Shown: positions 1 to 7,075 of the stretch, one piece after another | Position numbering within the stretch: the first letter of the stretch is position 1 | Layout: every line of letters begins with the position of its first letter | NCBI GenBank assembly: GCA_026393335.1 | Contig: JAPLAJ010000155.1 | Span: forward strand, 1 to 8,220 | DNA: 8,220 bases | Direction of reading: 5' to 3' | Source of the DNA: Rhodoluna sp. | GTDB taxonomy: Bacteria; Actinomycetota; Actinomycetes; Actinomycetales; Microbacteriaceae | Position numbers and translations under genes: made by a program | Notes under the pieces: model-generated | Told to the model about the DNA's origin: nothing | The model's input: the letters and a program-made list of their open reading frames with translations, nothing else | Database searches by the model: none

Positions 1-537
1 CTGCTTGGTAGCAGTGGTATCTAGAACCAATACCAAATCAAAGTCTTGAACCTGTAAGCAAAGTTCTTTAGTCTCTGCGATGTTAGATACAACGGGTGTG
101 AAGGCACGAAGGCTTTGCTTGGCAGCCTCACTTACTATCTGTTGCCATCTTGCTTGACCTTTAGCTTGCTTTGGACCATCCCAGCGAGAGATAGATCTGG
201 TGGCTTGCCAAGGAATGATAGAAGTGACTCCAAGCTCAGTAGCTGCCTGAATAGCAAGTTCATCTCGGTCACCCTTGGCTAGTGCTTGCACCAAAGTAAT
301 CTCTCTAGACGGTAATTGCTCAGTAATTACTTCTTGAACTAAAACAACTAAGGAACTTCCCCTGATCTCAGAAACTGAACCTCGTGCACGTATTCCTTTG
401 CCATCACTTAGCTGAATGGCTTCTCCGGCCCTCATTCTTCTAACCTGCACAGCGTGCTTACCTTCAGCACCATCAAGTTCAATCGTTGAACCAACTACGG
501 CTACTAAATTCTCTTTATGAAACAGTGGTTCAACCAT
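1..537 (-). CDS. rsmE: 16S rRNA m3U1498 methyltransferase RsmE (5' part; runs off left edge)
   Basis: RsmE methylates N3 of U1498 in 16S rRNA of the assembled 30S subunit, using SAM. The 179 visible codons encode the N-terminal PUA-like domain (KHAVQVRRMRAGE at about residues 31-43) and the start of the SPOUT methyltransferase domain: QALAKGDRDELAIQAATELG at about 104-123, then IIPWQATRSISRW and EAAKQSLR, all typical of the family. The knotted SAM-binding C-terminus with its GPEGG-type loop lies beyond the window, roughly 60-70 residues short of the usual ~245. The ATG overlaps the dnaJ stop as TAATG, so translation is probably coupled to dnaJ; the nearest purine-rich stretch (GAAGG) is too close to be a normal ribosome site, which supports coupling. 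Following hrcA-dnaJ is its usual actinobacterial place. Family assignment is confident. Confidence 0.93.
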   Translation of the reverse strand, partial: MVEPLFHKENLVAVVGSTIELDGAEGKHAVQVRRMRAGEAIQLSDGKGIRARGSVSEIRGSSLVVLVQEVITEQLPSREITLVQALAKGDRDELAIQAATELGVTSIIPWQATRSISRWDGPKQAKGQARWQQIVSEAAKQSLRAFTPVVSNIAETKELCLQVQDFDLVLVLDTTATKQ

Positions 538-1619
538 TACCTTCGTGACCTACGTCCGAAGTTAGATTGGTTGACTTTGGCTAGCCCTGGTTTATCTGAT
601 TTACGAAGTTCGGCTAGTTTCTTGAAAAGTTCTTTCTCTTTTGAATCTAACTTGACAGGAGTAAGCACCTGAATGCGAACATTGAGATCCCCTCTGCCAT
701 TGTGTCTAAGGTGTTTTATTCCTTTAGCCTTCAAGGTCACAACATCACCTGTTTGAGCACCAGCTTTGATTTCAACATCCACTTTGCCATCAAAGGTTTC
801 AATAGGAACGATTGTTCCTAAGGCAGCATCATGCAGAGGAATCTCAAGGTTTGCTAATAAGTCATCGCCATCACGCTCAAAGAATTGGTCAGCGCGAACA
901 CTTATTTCAACATAGATATCTCCCGAAGGGCCTCCAGCAAAACCAACTTCACCTTGCCCGGATAGTTGAAGACGTAAACCATGCTCAACTCCACCTGGAA
1001 TATTTAGATCAAGGGTTCTTCGTGCTCTAGTTCTTCCTTGGCCGCGGCAATCAAGGCAAGGTTCAGGAACTGTCTGACCGTAACCACGACAGCTACCACA
1101 TGGAGCAGAGGTCATTACGTTGCCTAGGATTGAGCGAACTTGTCTCTGGATTTGTCCTGAGCCTCTACAGATGTCGCACACCTCAGGATTAGTGCCAGGG
1201 CGACATGTGGTGCCGTGACAGGTTTCACAGATAACTGCTGTGTCAATCTCTATTTGCTTTTCAACACCAAAGACCACTTCAGCAAGGGTGAGCTCCACTC
1301 TAAGAAGTGCGTCTTGACCTCGCTCAGCCATCTGCCTAGGTCCTCTTTGCCCACCCCCAAAGAAATTCTCAAAGATGTCGCCGAATCCAAAACCTGCTGA
1401 ACTACCAAATGGCGAAGAGCCACCCATGTCGTATTGCTGGCGTGAAGCTTCATCGCTTAGTACCTCGTATGCGTGAGTGACCAACTTGAATCGCTCTTGC
1501 TCTTTTTCACCTGGATTCATATCCGGATGCAACTCACGAGCTAACTTACGATAAGCCTTCTTGATTTGTTCTTGACTGGCATCTCGGGAGATACCTAAAA
1601 CTTCATAATGATCAGCCAA
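537..1619 (-). CDS. dnaJ: Chaperone protein DnaJ (DnaJ2 type, HrcA-linked)
   Basis: Hsp40 co-chaperone that delivers unfolded clients to DnaK and stimulates its ATPase. The 360-residue protein has the full type I layout: J domain at 1-67 with the HPD motif at 31-33, a Gly/Phe-rich linker at 66-93, four zinc-finger repeats with cysteines at 131/134, 148/151, 174/177 and 188/191, then the client-binding C-terminal domains and a basic tail. The first repeat reads CETCHGTT, lacking the usual final glycine, as I recall for other actinobacterial DnaJ2 proteins. The start is TTG, placed immediately after the hrcA TAG; AGAGG five bases upstream, inside the hrcA end, supports it, and ADHYEVLG is the expected N-terminus. 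No dnaK or grpE is nearby, which points to the second DnaJ paralogue rather than the dnaK-operon copy. Expression is expected under CIRCE/HrcA control. Confidence 0.96.
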   Translation of the reverse strand: MADHYEVLGISRDASQEQIKKAYRKLARELHPDMNPGEKEQERFKLVTHAYEVLSDEASRQQYDMGGSSPFGSSAGFGFGDIFENFFGGGQRGPRQMAERGQDALLRVELTLAEVVFGVEKQIEIDTAVICETCHGTTCRPGTNPEVCDICRGSGQIQRQVRSILGNVMTSAPCGSCRGYGQTVPEPCLDCRGQGRTRARRTLDLNIPGGVEHGLRLQLSGQGEVGFAGGPSGDIYVEISVRADQFFERDGDDLLANLEIPLHDAALGTIVPIETFDGKVDVEIKAGAQTGDVVTLKAKGIKHLRHNGRGDLNVRIQVLTPVKLDSKEKELFKKLAELRKSDKPGLAKVNQSNFGRRSRR

Positions 1620-2657
1620 CTAGTCCTCTTGATTCTTAGATAAAAGTTGTGACAGGGCTAGAACAGCCGCAAGGTTTCTCGCGTAATTCATTCTGGTTGG
1701 TCCAAGCACAGCTACCTTAGCCAAATCTGAACCCTGATTGCTATAGCCAGATAGAAGTAGTGAGCTAGTTGAGAATTCATGAACACTATTCTCTGAACCT
1801 ATAATCGCCTTCGGAGTTTCCGCATCTATTTTCCACAGGTTCAGCACTTTCCAGATATCTGTGCCCTCATCAAAGGTTTCTAGAAGTGTCGATAGACCAC
1901 CGGCAAACTCTTGTTCAGAACGAACAAGGTTAGATGCACCAGCGAAGGCAACCTTGTCCTGCTTATTAGCCTTTATCAAAACCAAAAGACCTTCAACTAG
2001 TGCTTTTACTGTTGCCTGTGAATCCAAAGACACCTTTGTTACAAGATTCATTAACTTCTCTGGCAAAGCTTCTATGGAAACTCCTGCCGAAACCTGATTG
2101 AAGCTGATCTTTAGCTTGCCAAGTTGGTCATGGGAAATATCACTGCTTAGAACAACTAGCTGCTGAGCAATTCGATCTGCTTCAGTAATAAGTAAAACTA
2201 GAACTCTGTTCTCTGAAATCTTTACAAACTCAACAGCCCGCACAGATCCACTCTGCAAGTTAGGGTATTGCACCACTGCCGCTTCCCCCGTTGCCTTGGC
2301 AAGTAGTTGAGCGGATGCGTGTAACTTTTCATCAAGATCAGTCAGCTGATCTAAAGTTTTTGAGAAAAGACGGTTTAGTTCAATTAGGTTCTTCTTGATC
2401 TCAGCAGTGGCTTCAGCATTGAGCATCTGGTCCACAAAGACTCGGTAACCCTTATCAGTTGGCACACGACCACTGGATGTGTGTGGAGCTTGGATGTAGC
2501 CTTCTTCTTCCAATACAGCCATATCGTTTCTGATGGTTGCACTGGAAACACCGAACTGGTGTCGCTCTAGTAGGGCTTTGGAGCTCACCGGCTCATTCGT
2601 CAAGATGAAATCTTCAATGATTGACCTGAGTACAGCCGTATTACGTTCTGAGATCAT
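1620..2657 (-). CDS. hrcA: Heat-inducible transcription repressor HrcA
   Basis: Repressor that binds CIRCE operators upstream of chaperone genes and loses activity on heat stress. From the chosen ATG the protein has 345 residues: a winged-helix DNA-binding domain at about 1-70 (SSATIRNDMAVLEEEGYI, then the HTSSGRVPTDKGYR wing), a central dimerisation/GAF-like region, and the C-terminal GPTRMNYARNLAAV motif near 315-330. The frame opens further upstream to a GTG at 2702, but that would start inside the CIRCE operator and has no ribosome site; the ATG at 2657 has AAGGAG five bases upstream and gives the family's usual N-terminus. The gene abuts dnaJ with no gap (TAG then TTG), and its last codons carry the dnaJ ribosome site. 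A CIRCE 38 bp upstream implies autoregulation. Confidence 0.96.
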   Translation of the reverse strand: MISERNTAVLRSIIEDFILTNEPVSSKALLERHQFGVSSATIRNDMAVLEEEGYIQAPHTSSGRVPTDKGYRVFVDQMLNAEATAEIKKNLIELNRLFSKTLDQLTDLDEKLHASAQLLAKATGEAAVVQYPNLQSGSVRAVEFVKISENRVLVLLITEADRIAQQLVVLSSDISHDQLGKLKISFNQVSAGVSIEALPEKLMNLVTKVSLDSQATVKALVEGLLVLIKANKQDKVAFAGASNLVRSEQEFAGGLSTLLETFDEGTDIWKVLNLWKIDAETPKAIIGSENSVHEFSTSSLLLSGYSNQGSDLAKVAVLGPTRMNYARNLAAVLALSQLLSKNQED

Positions 2658-2662
2658 CTCAA

Positions 2663-2668
2663 CTCCTT
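2663..2668 (-). promoter_or_regulatory. Ribosome binding site deciding the hrcA start
   Basis: AAGGAG lies five bases before the ATG at 2657. It selects this start over the upstream in-frame GTG at 2702, which falls inside the CIRCE arm and has no such signal. Confidence 0.85.
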
Positions 2669-2695
2669 CCTCTGGACAACAAGGAATTGAGACTA

Positions 2696-2722
2696 TTGGC
2701 ACTCTAACTCCTAGAGTGCCAA
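2696..2722. promoter_or_regulatory. CIRCE operator (HrcA binding site)
   Basis: Perfect inverted repeat TTGGCACTC, nine bases, GAGTGCCAA. It matches the classical CIRCE consensus (TTAGCACTC-N9-GAGTGCTAA) except for one compensating G/C change per arm, so symmetry is kept. The repeat extends outward by two pairs (2694-2695 with 2723-2724) and inward by two (2705-2706 with 2712-2713), giving 13-bp arms around a 5-base centre. It sits 38 bp before the hrcA ATG and two bases beyond the stop codon of the upstream DUF4870 gene. This is the expected place for autoregulation of hrcA-dnaJ-rsmE. The same sequence in RNA would form a hairpin at the 5' end of the hrcA message. Confidence 0.95.
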
Positions 2723-2724
2723 TA

Positions 2725-3192
2725 TTACTTTAGAAAGCGGATGGCAATCGGGTAACGATACTCTTGGCCTTTATAAGCAGCAATCGCAGCCCGAACGTTG
2801 AATACAACAATCAGCACTGTAAAAGCAAGAATGAGCAGTGCAGAGGACATTGAAAGTAAAGCAATTGGCGTATTGATGCCTTGGTAGGCTCCCGAAGTCT
2901 CAGCGCTCATGTAGTTGAATATCCATAAATAAGCTCCAACCAGGGCAGCGATGTACAGCAACGAGCTAATTACAAAGTTCAAATACGCGGTAACGTGTCG
3001 GCGTTCGAAGTCGGTGGACTTACTGCTTAAACGAATAATTATGGCTGGTAGAAAGAGAATCAGCGCTGGTACCAAGAAAATCAAATACCAAAGTGGTTGG
3101 CCCAGAATTGCAGGAACCAGATAAGTTGAAAGAAAAGATAACAGGAGCGGTGTTAGATGCACGAGCATCGCCTTAGTGCTTCTATTGTTCAT
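2725..3192 (-). CDS. DUF4870-family membrane protein (no zinc ribbon)
   Basis: Small integral membrane protein of unknown function in the DUF4870 (Tic20-like) family. From the chosen ATG it has 155 residues: hydrophobic segments at about 9-53 (probably two closely packed spans or one long re-entrant stretch), 73-94 and 109-135, the family signature DFERRHVTAYLNF at 61-73, and the terminal GQEYRYPIAIRFLK. The frame opens to a TTG 24 bases upstream with no ribosome site; the ATG at 3192 has GGCAGGA six bases before it and was chosen. It is a paralogue of the gene at 3452-3952: both end EYRYP-[IL]-AIRF-[IL]-K, but this copy lacks the N-terminal cysteine ribbon and has a longer loop before the last span (SAETSGAYQGINTP). 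The stop touches the extended CIRCE. The start overlaps the stop of a possible 44-codon leader ORF. Confidence 0.85.
   Translation of the reverse strand: MNNRSTKAMLVHLTPLLLSFLSTYLVPAILGQPLWYLIFLVPALILFLPAIIIRLSSKSTDFERRHVTAYLNFVISSLLYIAALVGAYLWIFNYMSAETSGAYQGINTPIALLSMSSALLILAFTVLIVVFNVRAAIAAYKGQEYRYPIAIRFLK
2727..2755 (-). promoter_or_regulatory. Candidate hrcA promoter
   Basis: TTACCC (2755-2750), 17 bases, TAAAGT (2732-2727) fits the relaxed actinobacterial TAnnnT -10 with a weak -35. Transcription would start near 2720, inside the CIRCE, which is the usual relation for an HrcA-repressed promoter. The -10 overlaps the last codons of the DUF4870 gene. The hexamers are weak, so this is a positional inference. 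Confidence 0.35.
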
Positions 3193-3323
3193 CGACTGTC
3201 CTGCCTTACTGTGCAAAGATTTGAAATCACCTTACAACTATCCGTTGAAATGATTCTTTCCGAATTGTGGGTGCTGCATTCACTGAAATTCAAATGCTTC
3301 TGCGATGGTTTTGTTTGAGACAT
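3189..3323 (-). CDS. Possible 44-residue leader ORF overlapping the DUF4870 start
   Basis: An ATG at 3323 preceded by AGAGGGGG at a five-base spacing opens a 44-codon frame (starts MSQTKPSQKHLNF, ends CTVRQDSR) whose TGA overlaps the ATG of the DUF4870 gene as ATGA. The product is polar, has cysteines at 16, 30 and 37 with no CxxC pair, no membrane segment and no signal peptide, and I recognise no family. The good ribosome site and four-base overlap are what translational coupling looks like. Against it, a 45-codon frame can stay open by chance, and its composition is unlike its neighbours. It may be a real small protein, a leader that times translation of the membrane protein, or chance. Confidence 0.35.
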   Translation of the reverse strand: MSQTKPSQKHLNFSECSTHNSERIISTDSCKVISNLCTVRQDSR

Positions 3324-3451
3324 TGAAACCCCCTCTAGTGCTTTTTTATTGATTCCCTAAACGAACCAACTTCTTACTAGAAATTATGCTAGAAAACTTC
3401 CGAATTCGGTTGATCTAAAATGCCATATTATTGCCCGTTAAAACTGCACTT
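3324..3451. other. A/T-rich intergenic spacer between the two DUF4870 genes
   Basis: No gene is supported here beyond the small ORF to its left. It holds the 10-bp perfect palindrome CCGAATTCGG at 3400-3409 and a -10-like CATAAT on the minus strand (3388-3383) without a convincing -35. AATTCGGAA recurs on the minus strand at 3406-3398 and 3266-3258. The upstream DUF4870 gene has no clear intrinsic terminator; the stretch after its stop forms only a weak A/T hairpin. A promoter for the downstream DUF4870 gene is likely in this spacer but cannot be pinned down. Confidence 0.4.
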
Positions 3452-3952
3452 CTACTTGATAAAGCGGATAGCCAGCGGGTATCTGTATTCCCTGCCTGCA
3501 TTTGCAGCTACTGCTCCCATGATGTTGAAGATTACGGCTGCAATTCCAAGGGCTATAAGCAGTGGACCAACAATTATGAAAGCCAAAGTCAGAGTTGCAA
3601 AGCCTATAGACAAGCAAGAGACGATGTAGAGAGCAAGTGTGATTTGGAAGTTTAGAGACTCAGTTGCGTGACGCTTGTCGAATTCAGTTGCAGTTTTACT
3701 TGATCTGATTAGCAAACCAGGAAGCCAAAGAACTAAAAGAGTAACGAACAGGAATGTACCTACGGCAGCACCAATTAGTGGTGCTAGATGAGCCCACATG
3801 GCTAGATTGGTTTTACCCTGTAGAGAGGCAGCTGGCAGTTCTGCAGCACTAGCTTCAGCCTTGAGTTCTTGAGTGGTCAGAAGCTGACGACCACAAGTTG
3901 GACAGAACTTGCCTGTATTGATATCTTTCGCACATGAAACGCAATAACCCAT
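3452..3952 (-). CDS. Zinc-ribbon DUF4870-family membrane protein
   Basis: 166-residue membrane protein of unknown function. The N-terminus is a short zinc ribbon with cysteines at 4, 7, 17 and 20 (CVSC, then CPTCGR), followed by a polar linker to about 48 and a DUF4870 domain: hydrophobic spans at about 53-82, 102-119 and 121-147, the hallmark FDKRHATESLNFQ at 91-103, and the end REYRYPLAIRFIK. The zinc ribbon would lie in the cytoplasm if the N-terminus is inside, which is an inference. The ATG has AAGGAG six bases upstream. It starts 33 bp after the hemW stop, so it is probably cotranscribed with lepA-hemW. With the gene at 2725-3192 it forms a tandem paralogous pair between hemW and hrcA, genes that in many bacteria are adjacent. 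Confidence 0.87.
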   Translation of the reverse strand: MGYCVSCAKDINTGKFCPTCGRQLLTTQELKAEASAAELPAASLQGKTNLAMWAHLAPLIGAAVGTFLFVTLLVLWLPGLLIRSSKTATEFDKRHATESLNFQITLALYIVSCLSIGFATLTLAFIIVGPLLIALGIAAVIFNIMGAVAANAGREYRYPLAIRFIK

Positions 3953-3985
3953 TTAGAACTCCTTTATCTTAACTTCAATTATCCG

Positions 3986-5215
3986 TTACCCGAGAAGCTT
4001 TAGAACGACAAAATCGGCTAGTAATCTTCCCTTTGCTGTGAGGGAGATAACTCCCCCAAGTGCTTTGTTGGCATCAACTAACTCATCACCAATAAGTCCA
4101 GCAACAACCTGTGCCTGAGCAAATCCTTTGGATTTCATCCAGTCCAGAGAAATACCATCGCTAATTCTTGCCTCGAGCATCACTCTTTCTATATCTCTGT
4201 TCTCTTGATTGATAATCTCTCGCTCAAGAGCTGGAGAGAGCCCAGCGTTTATCCGGTCGCCATAGGCTGCTGGGTTCTTCACATTCCACCAACGCACACC
4301 ACCAACATGGGAGTGAGCACCAGGACCGAAACCCCACCAGTCCATTGATTTCCAATAGGCCATGTTGTGCCCTGATCTTTCGTCAACAGATTTAGACCAG
4401 TTACTTACTTCATAGTTGATAAAGCCAGCGTTAGATAAGAGCTCCTCAGTTAGTTCATACATATCAGCATGAATGTCATCACTAGGAGTCTCCACTTCGC
4501 CATTCTTCACTTGCCTTGCCAACTTGGTCCCAGGTTCAACAATTAGTGAGTAAGAGCTGATGTGATCAGTGTCCAGAGCAATTGCAGCCTCAAGTGTTTC
4601 TCTCCAATCATCAAGCGATTCACCTGGAGCTCCATAAATTAGGTCAACGCTGGTAGCAAGACCAGCAGCTTTGGCGAAACTCACTACCTTGCCAACGTTT
4701 GCAGGTTTATGTGTTCTCTCCAAAACCTTTAATACATGTGGCACAGCAGATTGCATGCCAAAAGAGATTCGATTGAACCCACCTGCCTTTAGGTCATTGA
4801 TGTATTGCTCATCTACAGAGTCGGGGTTGGCCTCAGTAGTTATATCAGCATCTGAGTGAACGTGAAAAGTACTCTTTAGTTTTTCAAGCATTGCAATTAG
4901 ATCGCTTGCAGGCAACATGGTAGGAGTTCCGCCACCAAAGAAGATTGATTTTAGCTTGCGCTTAGGAAGTTTAGATTTCTCAAGAGCAATTTCAGCAAAG
5001 CTGATTTCCTTGATCAGAGTCTGAGCGAAGGTGCCTTGAGTGGAGGTGCCAATTTCATCTGCTGTGTAGGTATTGAAATCGCAATAGCCACACTTGACCT
5101 GACAATAAGGAACATGCACATAAGCGTGAAAGGTTCTTTGTTCTGCATCAACTAAAGCGGATTCAGGTATCAGACCATCAACTGGTGCTTTTTCCCCTTT
5201 AGGAAACTGAGGCAT
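3986..5215 (-). CDS. hemW: Radical SAM haem chaperone HemW
   Basis: HemW binds haem and a [4Fe-4S] cluster and is thought to deliver haem to membrane targets; it was long annotated as oxygen-independent coproporphyrinogen oxidase. The 409-residue protein has the radical SAM motif with cysteines 38, 42 and 45 (HVPYCQVKCGYCDF). Phe at 47 in place of the extra cysteine of HemN, and the HNMAYW motif at 283-288, mark it as HemW. FFGGGTPTML (92-101) is the SAM-binding glycine motif, and the C-terminal HemN-type domain is present (YWKSMDWWGFGPGAHSHVGG, then RVMLEARISDGI). The N-terminal extension before the core (about 30 residues) is usual in Actinobacteria. It starts 3 nt after the lepA stop with only a weak GAAGAG ribosome site, suggesting coupling to lepA. 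Confidence 0.95.
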   Translation of the reverse strand: MPQFPKGEKAPVDGLIPESALVDAEQRTFHAYVHVPYCQVKCGYCDFNTYTADEIGTSTQGTFAQTLIKEISFAEIALEKSKLPKRKLKSIFFGGGTPTMLPASDLIAMLEKLKSTFHVHSDADITTEANPDSVDEQYINDLKAGGFNRISFGMQSAVPHVLKVLERTHKPANVGKVVSFAKAAGLATSVDLIYGAPGESLDDWRETLEAAIALDTDHISSYSLIVEPGTKLARQVKNGEVETPSDDIHADMYELTEELLSNAGFINYEVSNWSKSVDERSGHNMAYWKSMDWWGFGPGAHSHVGGVRWWNVKNPAAYGDRINAGLSPALEREIINQENRDIERVMLEARISDGISLDWMKSKGFAQAQVVAGLIGDELVDANKALGGVISLTAKGRLLADFVVLKLLG

Positions 5216-5218
5216 AAG

Positions 5219-7075
5219 TTAGCTCTTCTTCTCGCCTTTTTTCTCACTTGAAGAAGTAAGAGCTGCAATAAAGGCTTCCTGGGGAACTTCAACTCGTCCC
5301 ACCATCTTCATGCGCTTCTTACCTTCTTTTTGCTTCTCAAGAAGTTTGCGCTTACGAGAAATGTCACCACCGTAACACTTGGCCAAAACGTCCTTACGAA
5401 AAGCACGAATAGATTCACGAGCGATGATACGAGCACCGATAGCTGCTTGGATAGGGACTTCGAATGCCTGTCTAGGAATTAGTTCACGAAGTTTGGTAGT
5501 CATCATCACACCGTAGGCATAAGCCTTGTCTTTGTGCACAATCGCGCTGAACGCATCAACCTGTTCACCCTGCAACAGAATATCAACCTTTACTAGGTCT
5601 CCTTCAGCTAAACCACTTTCTTCATAGTCAAGAGATCCATAACCTTGAGTTCTAGATTTCAAGTTATCGAAAAAGTCAAAAACAATCTCAGCCAAAGGCA
5701 TGTTGTATCGAAGCTGAACTCGGTCAGTTCCGAAATACTGCATGTCAATTAGAGTTCCTCGTCTTGACTGGCAAAGCTCCATGATGGTTCCCACATAATC
5801 CTTAGGAGAAAGCAGTGTCGCCTTCACCATTGGTTCTAGAACTTTAGAAATCTTGCCAACTGGATACTCGCTTGGGTTAGTGACAGTAACGTGCTTCTTA
5901 TCTTCAAGAGTTACTTCATAAACTACCGATGGAGCAGTTGCAATTAGATCTAGGTTGAACTCTCGCTCTAAGCGCTCAGTAATAATCTCAAGGTGCAATA
6001 GACCTAGGAACCCACATCTAAAGCCAAAGCCCAAAGCAACAGAAGTTTCAGGTTCATAAACCAAAGAAGCATCACTTAACTTCAACTTATCTAGAGCTTC
6101 ACGAAGAACAGGATAGTCACCACCATCAATTGGGTAGATACCTGAGTAAACCATTGGGTTAGGTTCTGAATAACCCTTTAGAGCATCTGTAGCAGGCTTC
6201 ATTGCTGTAGTAACAGTGTCACCAACTTTAGATTGACGAACATCTTTCACGCCAGTTATCAGGTAACCTACTTCACCAACACCTAAACCTTTAGTTGGTT
6301 CTGGCTCAGGAGATGAAACACCTATTTCCAAAAGTTCGTGAACAGCCTTAGTTGACATCATTGTGATGCGCTCACGTGGCGACAAACTGCCATCAACCAT
6401 ACGAACATAGGTAACCACACCGCGGTATGAGTCATAGACAGAGTCAAAGATCATTGCTCTTGCAGGAGCATTAGGGTCACCAACAGGAGCAGGTACTTTG
6501 CCAACAATTCGATCCAACAACTCAGCTACACCAACACCGGTCTTACCTGACACACGAAGACAGTCCTCTGGGTTTCCACCAATAAGGTTGGCTAGCTCTT
6601 CTGCATACTTCTCAGGTTGCGCTGCCGGTAAATCAATCTTGTTTAGAACAGGAATAATCTCGAGATCATTCTCAATTGCAAGATAAAGGTTTGCTAGTGT
6701 CTGCGCTTCAATACCTTGAGCTGCATCAACTAGCAGAACTGCACCTTCACAGGCAGCTAAAGATCTACTCACTTCATAGGTGAAGTCAACGTGCCCTGGT
6801 GTGTCAATCATGTTCATCGCATAGGTTTTACCTTCAAACTCCCAAGGCATACGAACTGCCTGAGATTTGATGGTGATTCCACGCTCACGCTCAATGTCCA
6901 TGCGGTCTAGATATTGCGCTCTCATCGACCTGTCATCAACAACACCTGTGAGCTGAAGCATGCGGTCAGCAAGGGTTGATTTACCGTGGTCAATGTGGGC
7001 AATGATGCAGAAATTGCGGATAAATTCAGGGTTGGTCTTACCCGGCACTAGTGAAGTGGTAGCACGTGGCGACAA
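5219..7075 (-). CDS. lepA: Elongation factor 4 (LepA)
   Basis: Ribosome-bound translational GTPase (EF-4) implicated in back-translocation, 30S assembly and stress recovery. The 618-residue protein carries all GTPase motifs: G1 AHIDHGKS at 26-33, G2 RGIT at 65-68, G3 DTPGH at 91-95, G4 NKID at 145-148 and G5 SGK at 176-178. It then has the EF-G-like domains (FGFRCGFLGLLHLEI) and the LepA-specific C-terminal domain (CYGGDISRKRKLLEKQKEGK, then GRVEVPQEAF). The start is TTG, with AAGAGG six bases upstream; the next candidate, a GTG at codon 10, has no ribosome site. The leader contains a hairpin and a long-range complement of the start region, described separately. It heads the minus-strand run lepA-hemW-DUF4870 and diverges from rpsT, a common bacterial arrangement. 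Confidence 0.97.
   Translation of the reverse strand: MSPRATTSLVPGKTNPEFIRNFCIIAHIDHGKSTLADRMLQLTGVVDDRSMRAQYLDRMDIERERGITIKSQAVRMPWEFEGKTYAMNMIDTPGHVDFTYEVSRSLAACEGAVLLVDAAQGIEAQTLANLYLAIENDLEIIPVLNKIDLPAAQPEKYAEELANLIGGNPEDCLRVSGKTGVGVAELLDRIVGKVPAPVGDPNAPARAMIFDSVYDSYRGVVTYVRMVDGSLSPRERITMMSTKAVHELLEIGVSSPEPEPTKGLGVGEVGYLITGVKDVRQSKVGDTVTTAMKPATDALKGYSEPNPMVYSGIYPIDGGDYPVLREALDKLKLSDASLVYEPETSVALGFGFRCGFLGLLHLEIITERLEREFNLDLIATAPSVVYEVTLEDKKHVTVTNPSEYPVGKISKVLEPMVKATLLSPKDYVGTIMELCQSRRGTLIDMQYFGTDRVQLRYNMPLAEIVFDFFDNLKSRTQGYGSLDYEESGLAEGDLVKVDILLQGEQVDAFSAIVHKDKAYAYGVMMTTKLRELIPRQAFEVPIQAAIGARIIARESIRAFRKDVLAKCYGGDISRKRKLLEKQKEGKKRMKMVGRVEVPQEAFIAALTSSSEKKGEKKS

Noticed and set aside
812..1453. 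Open frames within dnaJ on both strands
   Set aside because: They lie in other frames of a clearly coding gene and encode nothing recognisable.
2658..2702. GTG start for hrcA giving 15 extra residues
   Set aside because: It falls in the CIRCE arm, has no ribosome site, and would put the operator in the coding region; the ATG at 2657 has AAGGAG at good spacing and the family's normal N-terminus.
3193..3216. TTG start for the second DUF4870 gene adding eight residues
   Set aside because: No ribosome site precedes it, while the ATG at 3192 has GGCAGGA six bases upstream.
3420..3655. Two plus-strand frames opposite the zinc-ribbon DUF4870 gene
   Set aside because: They are antisense to a well-supported membrane protein, with no ribosome site or family resemblance.
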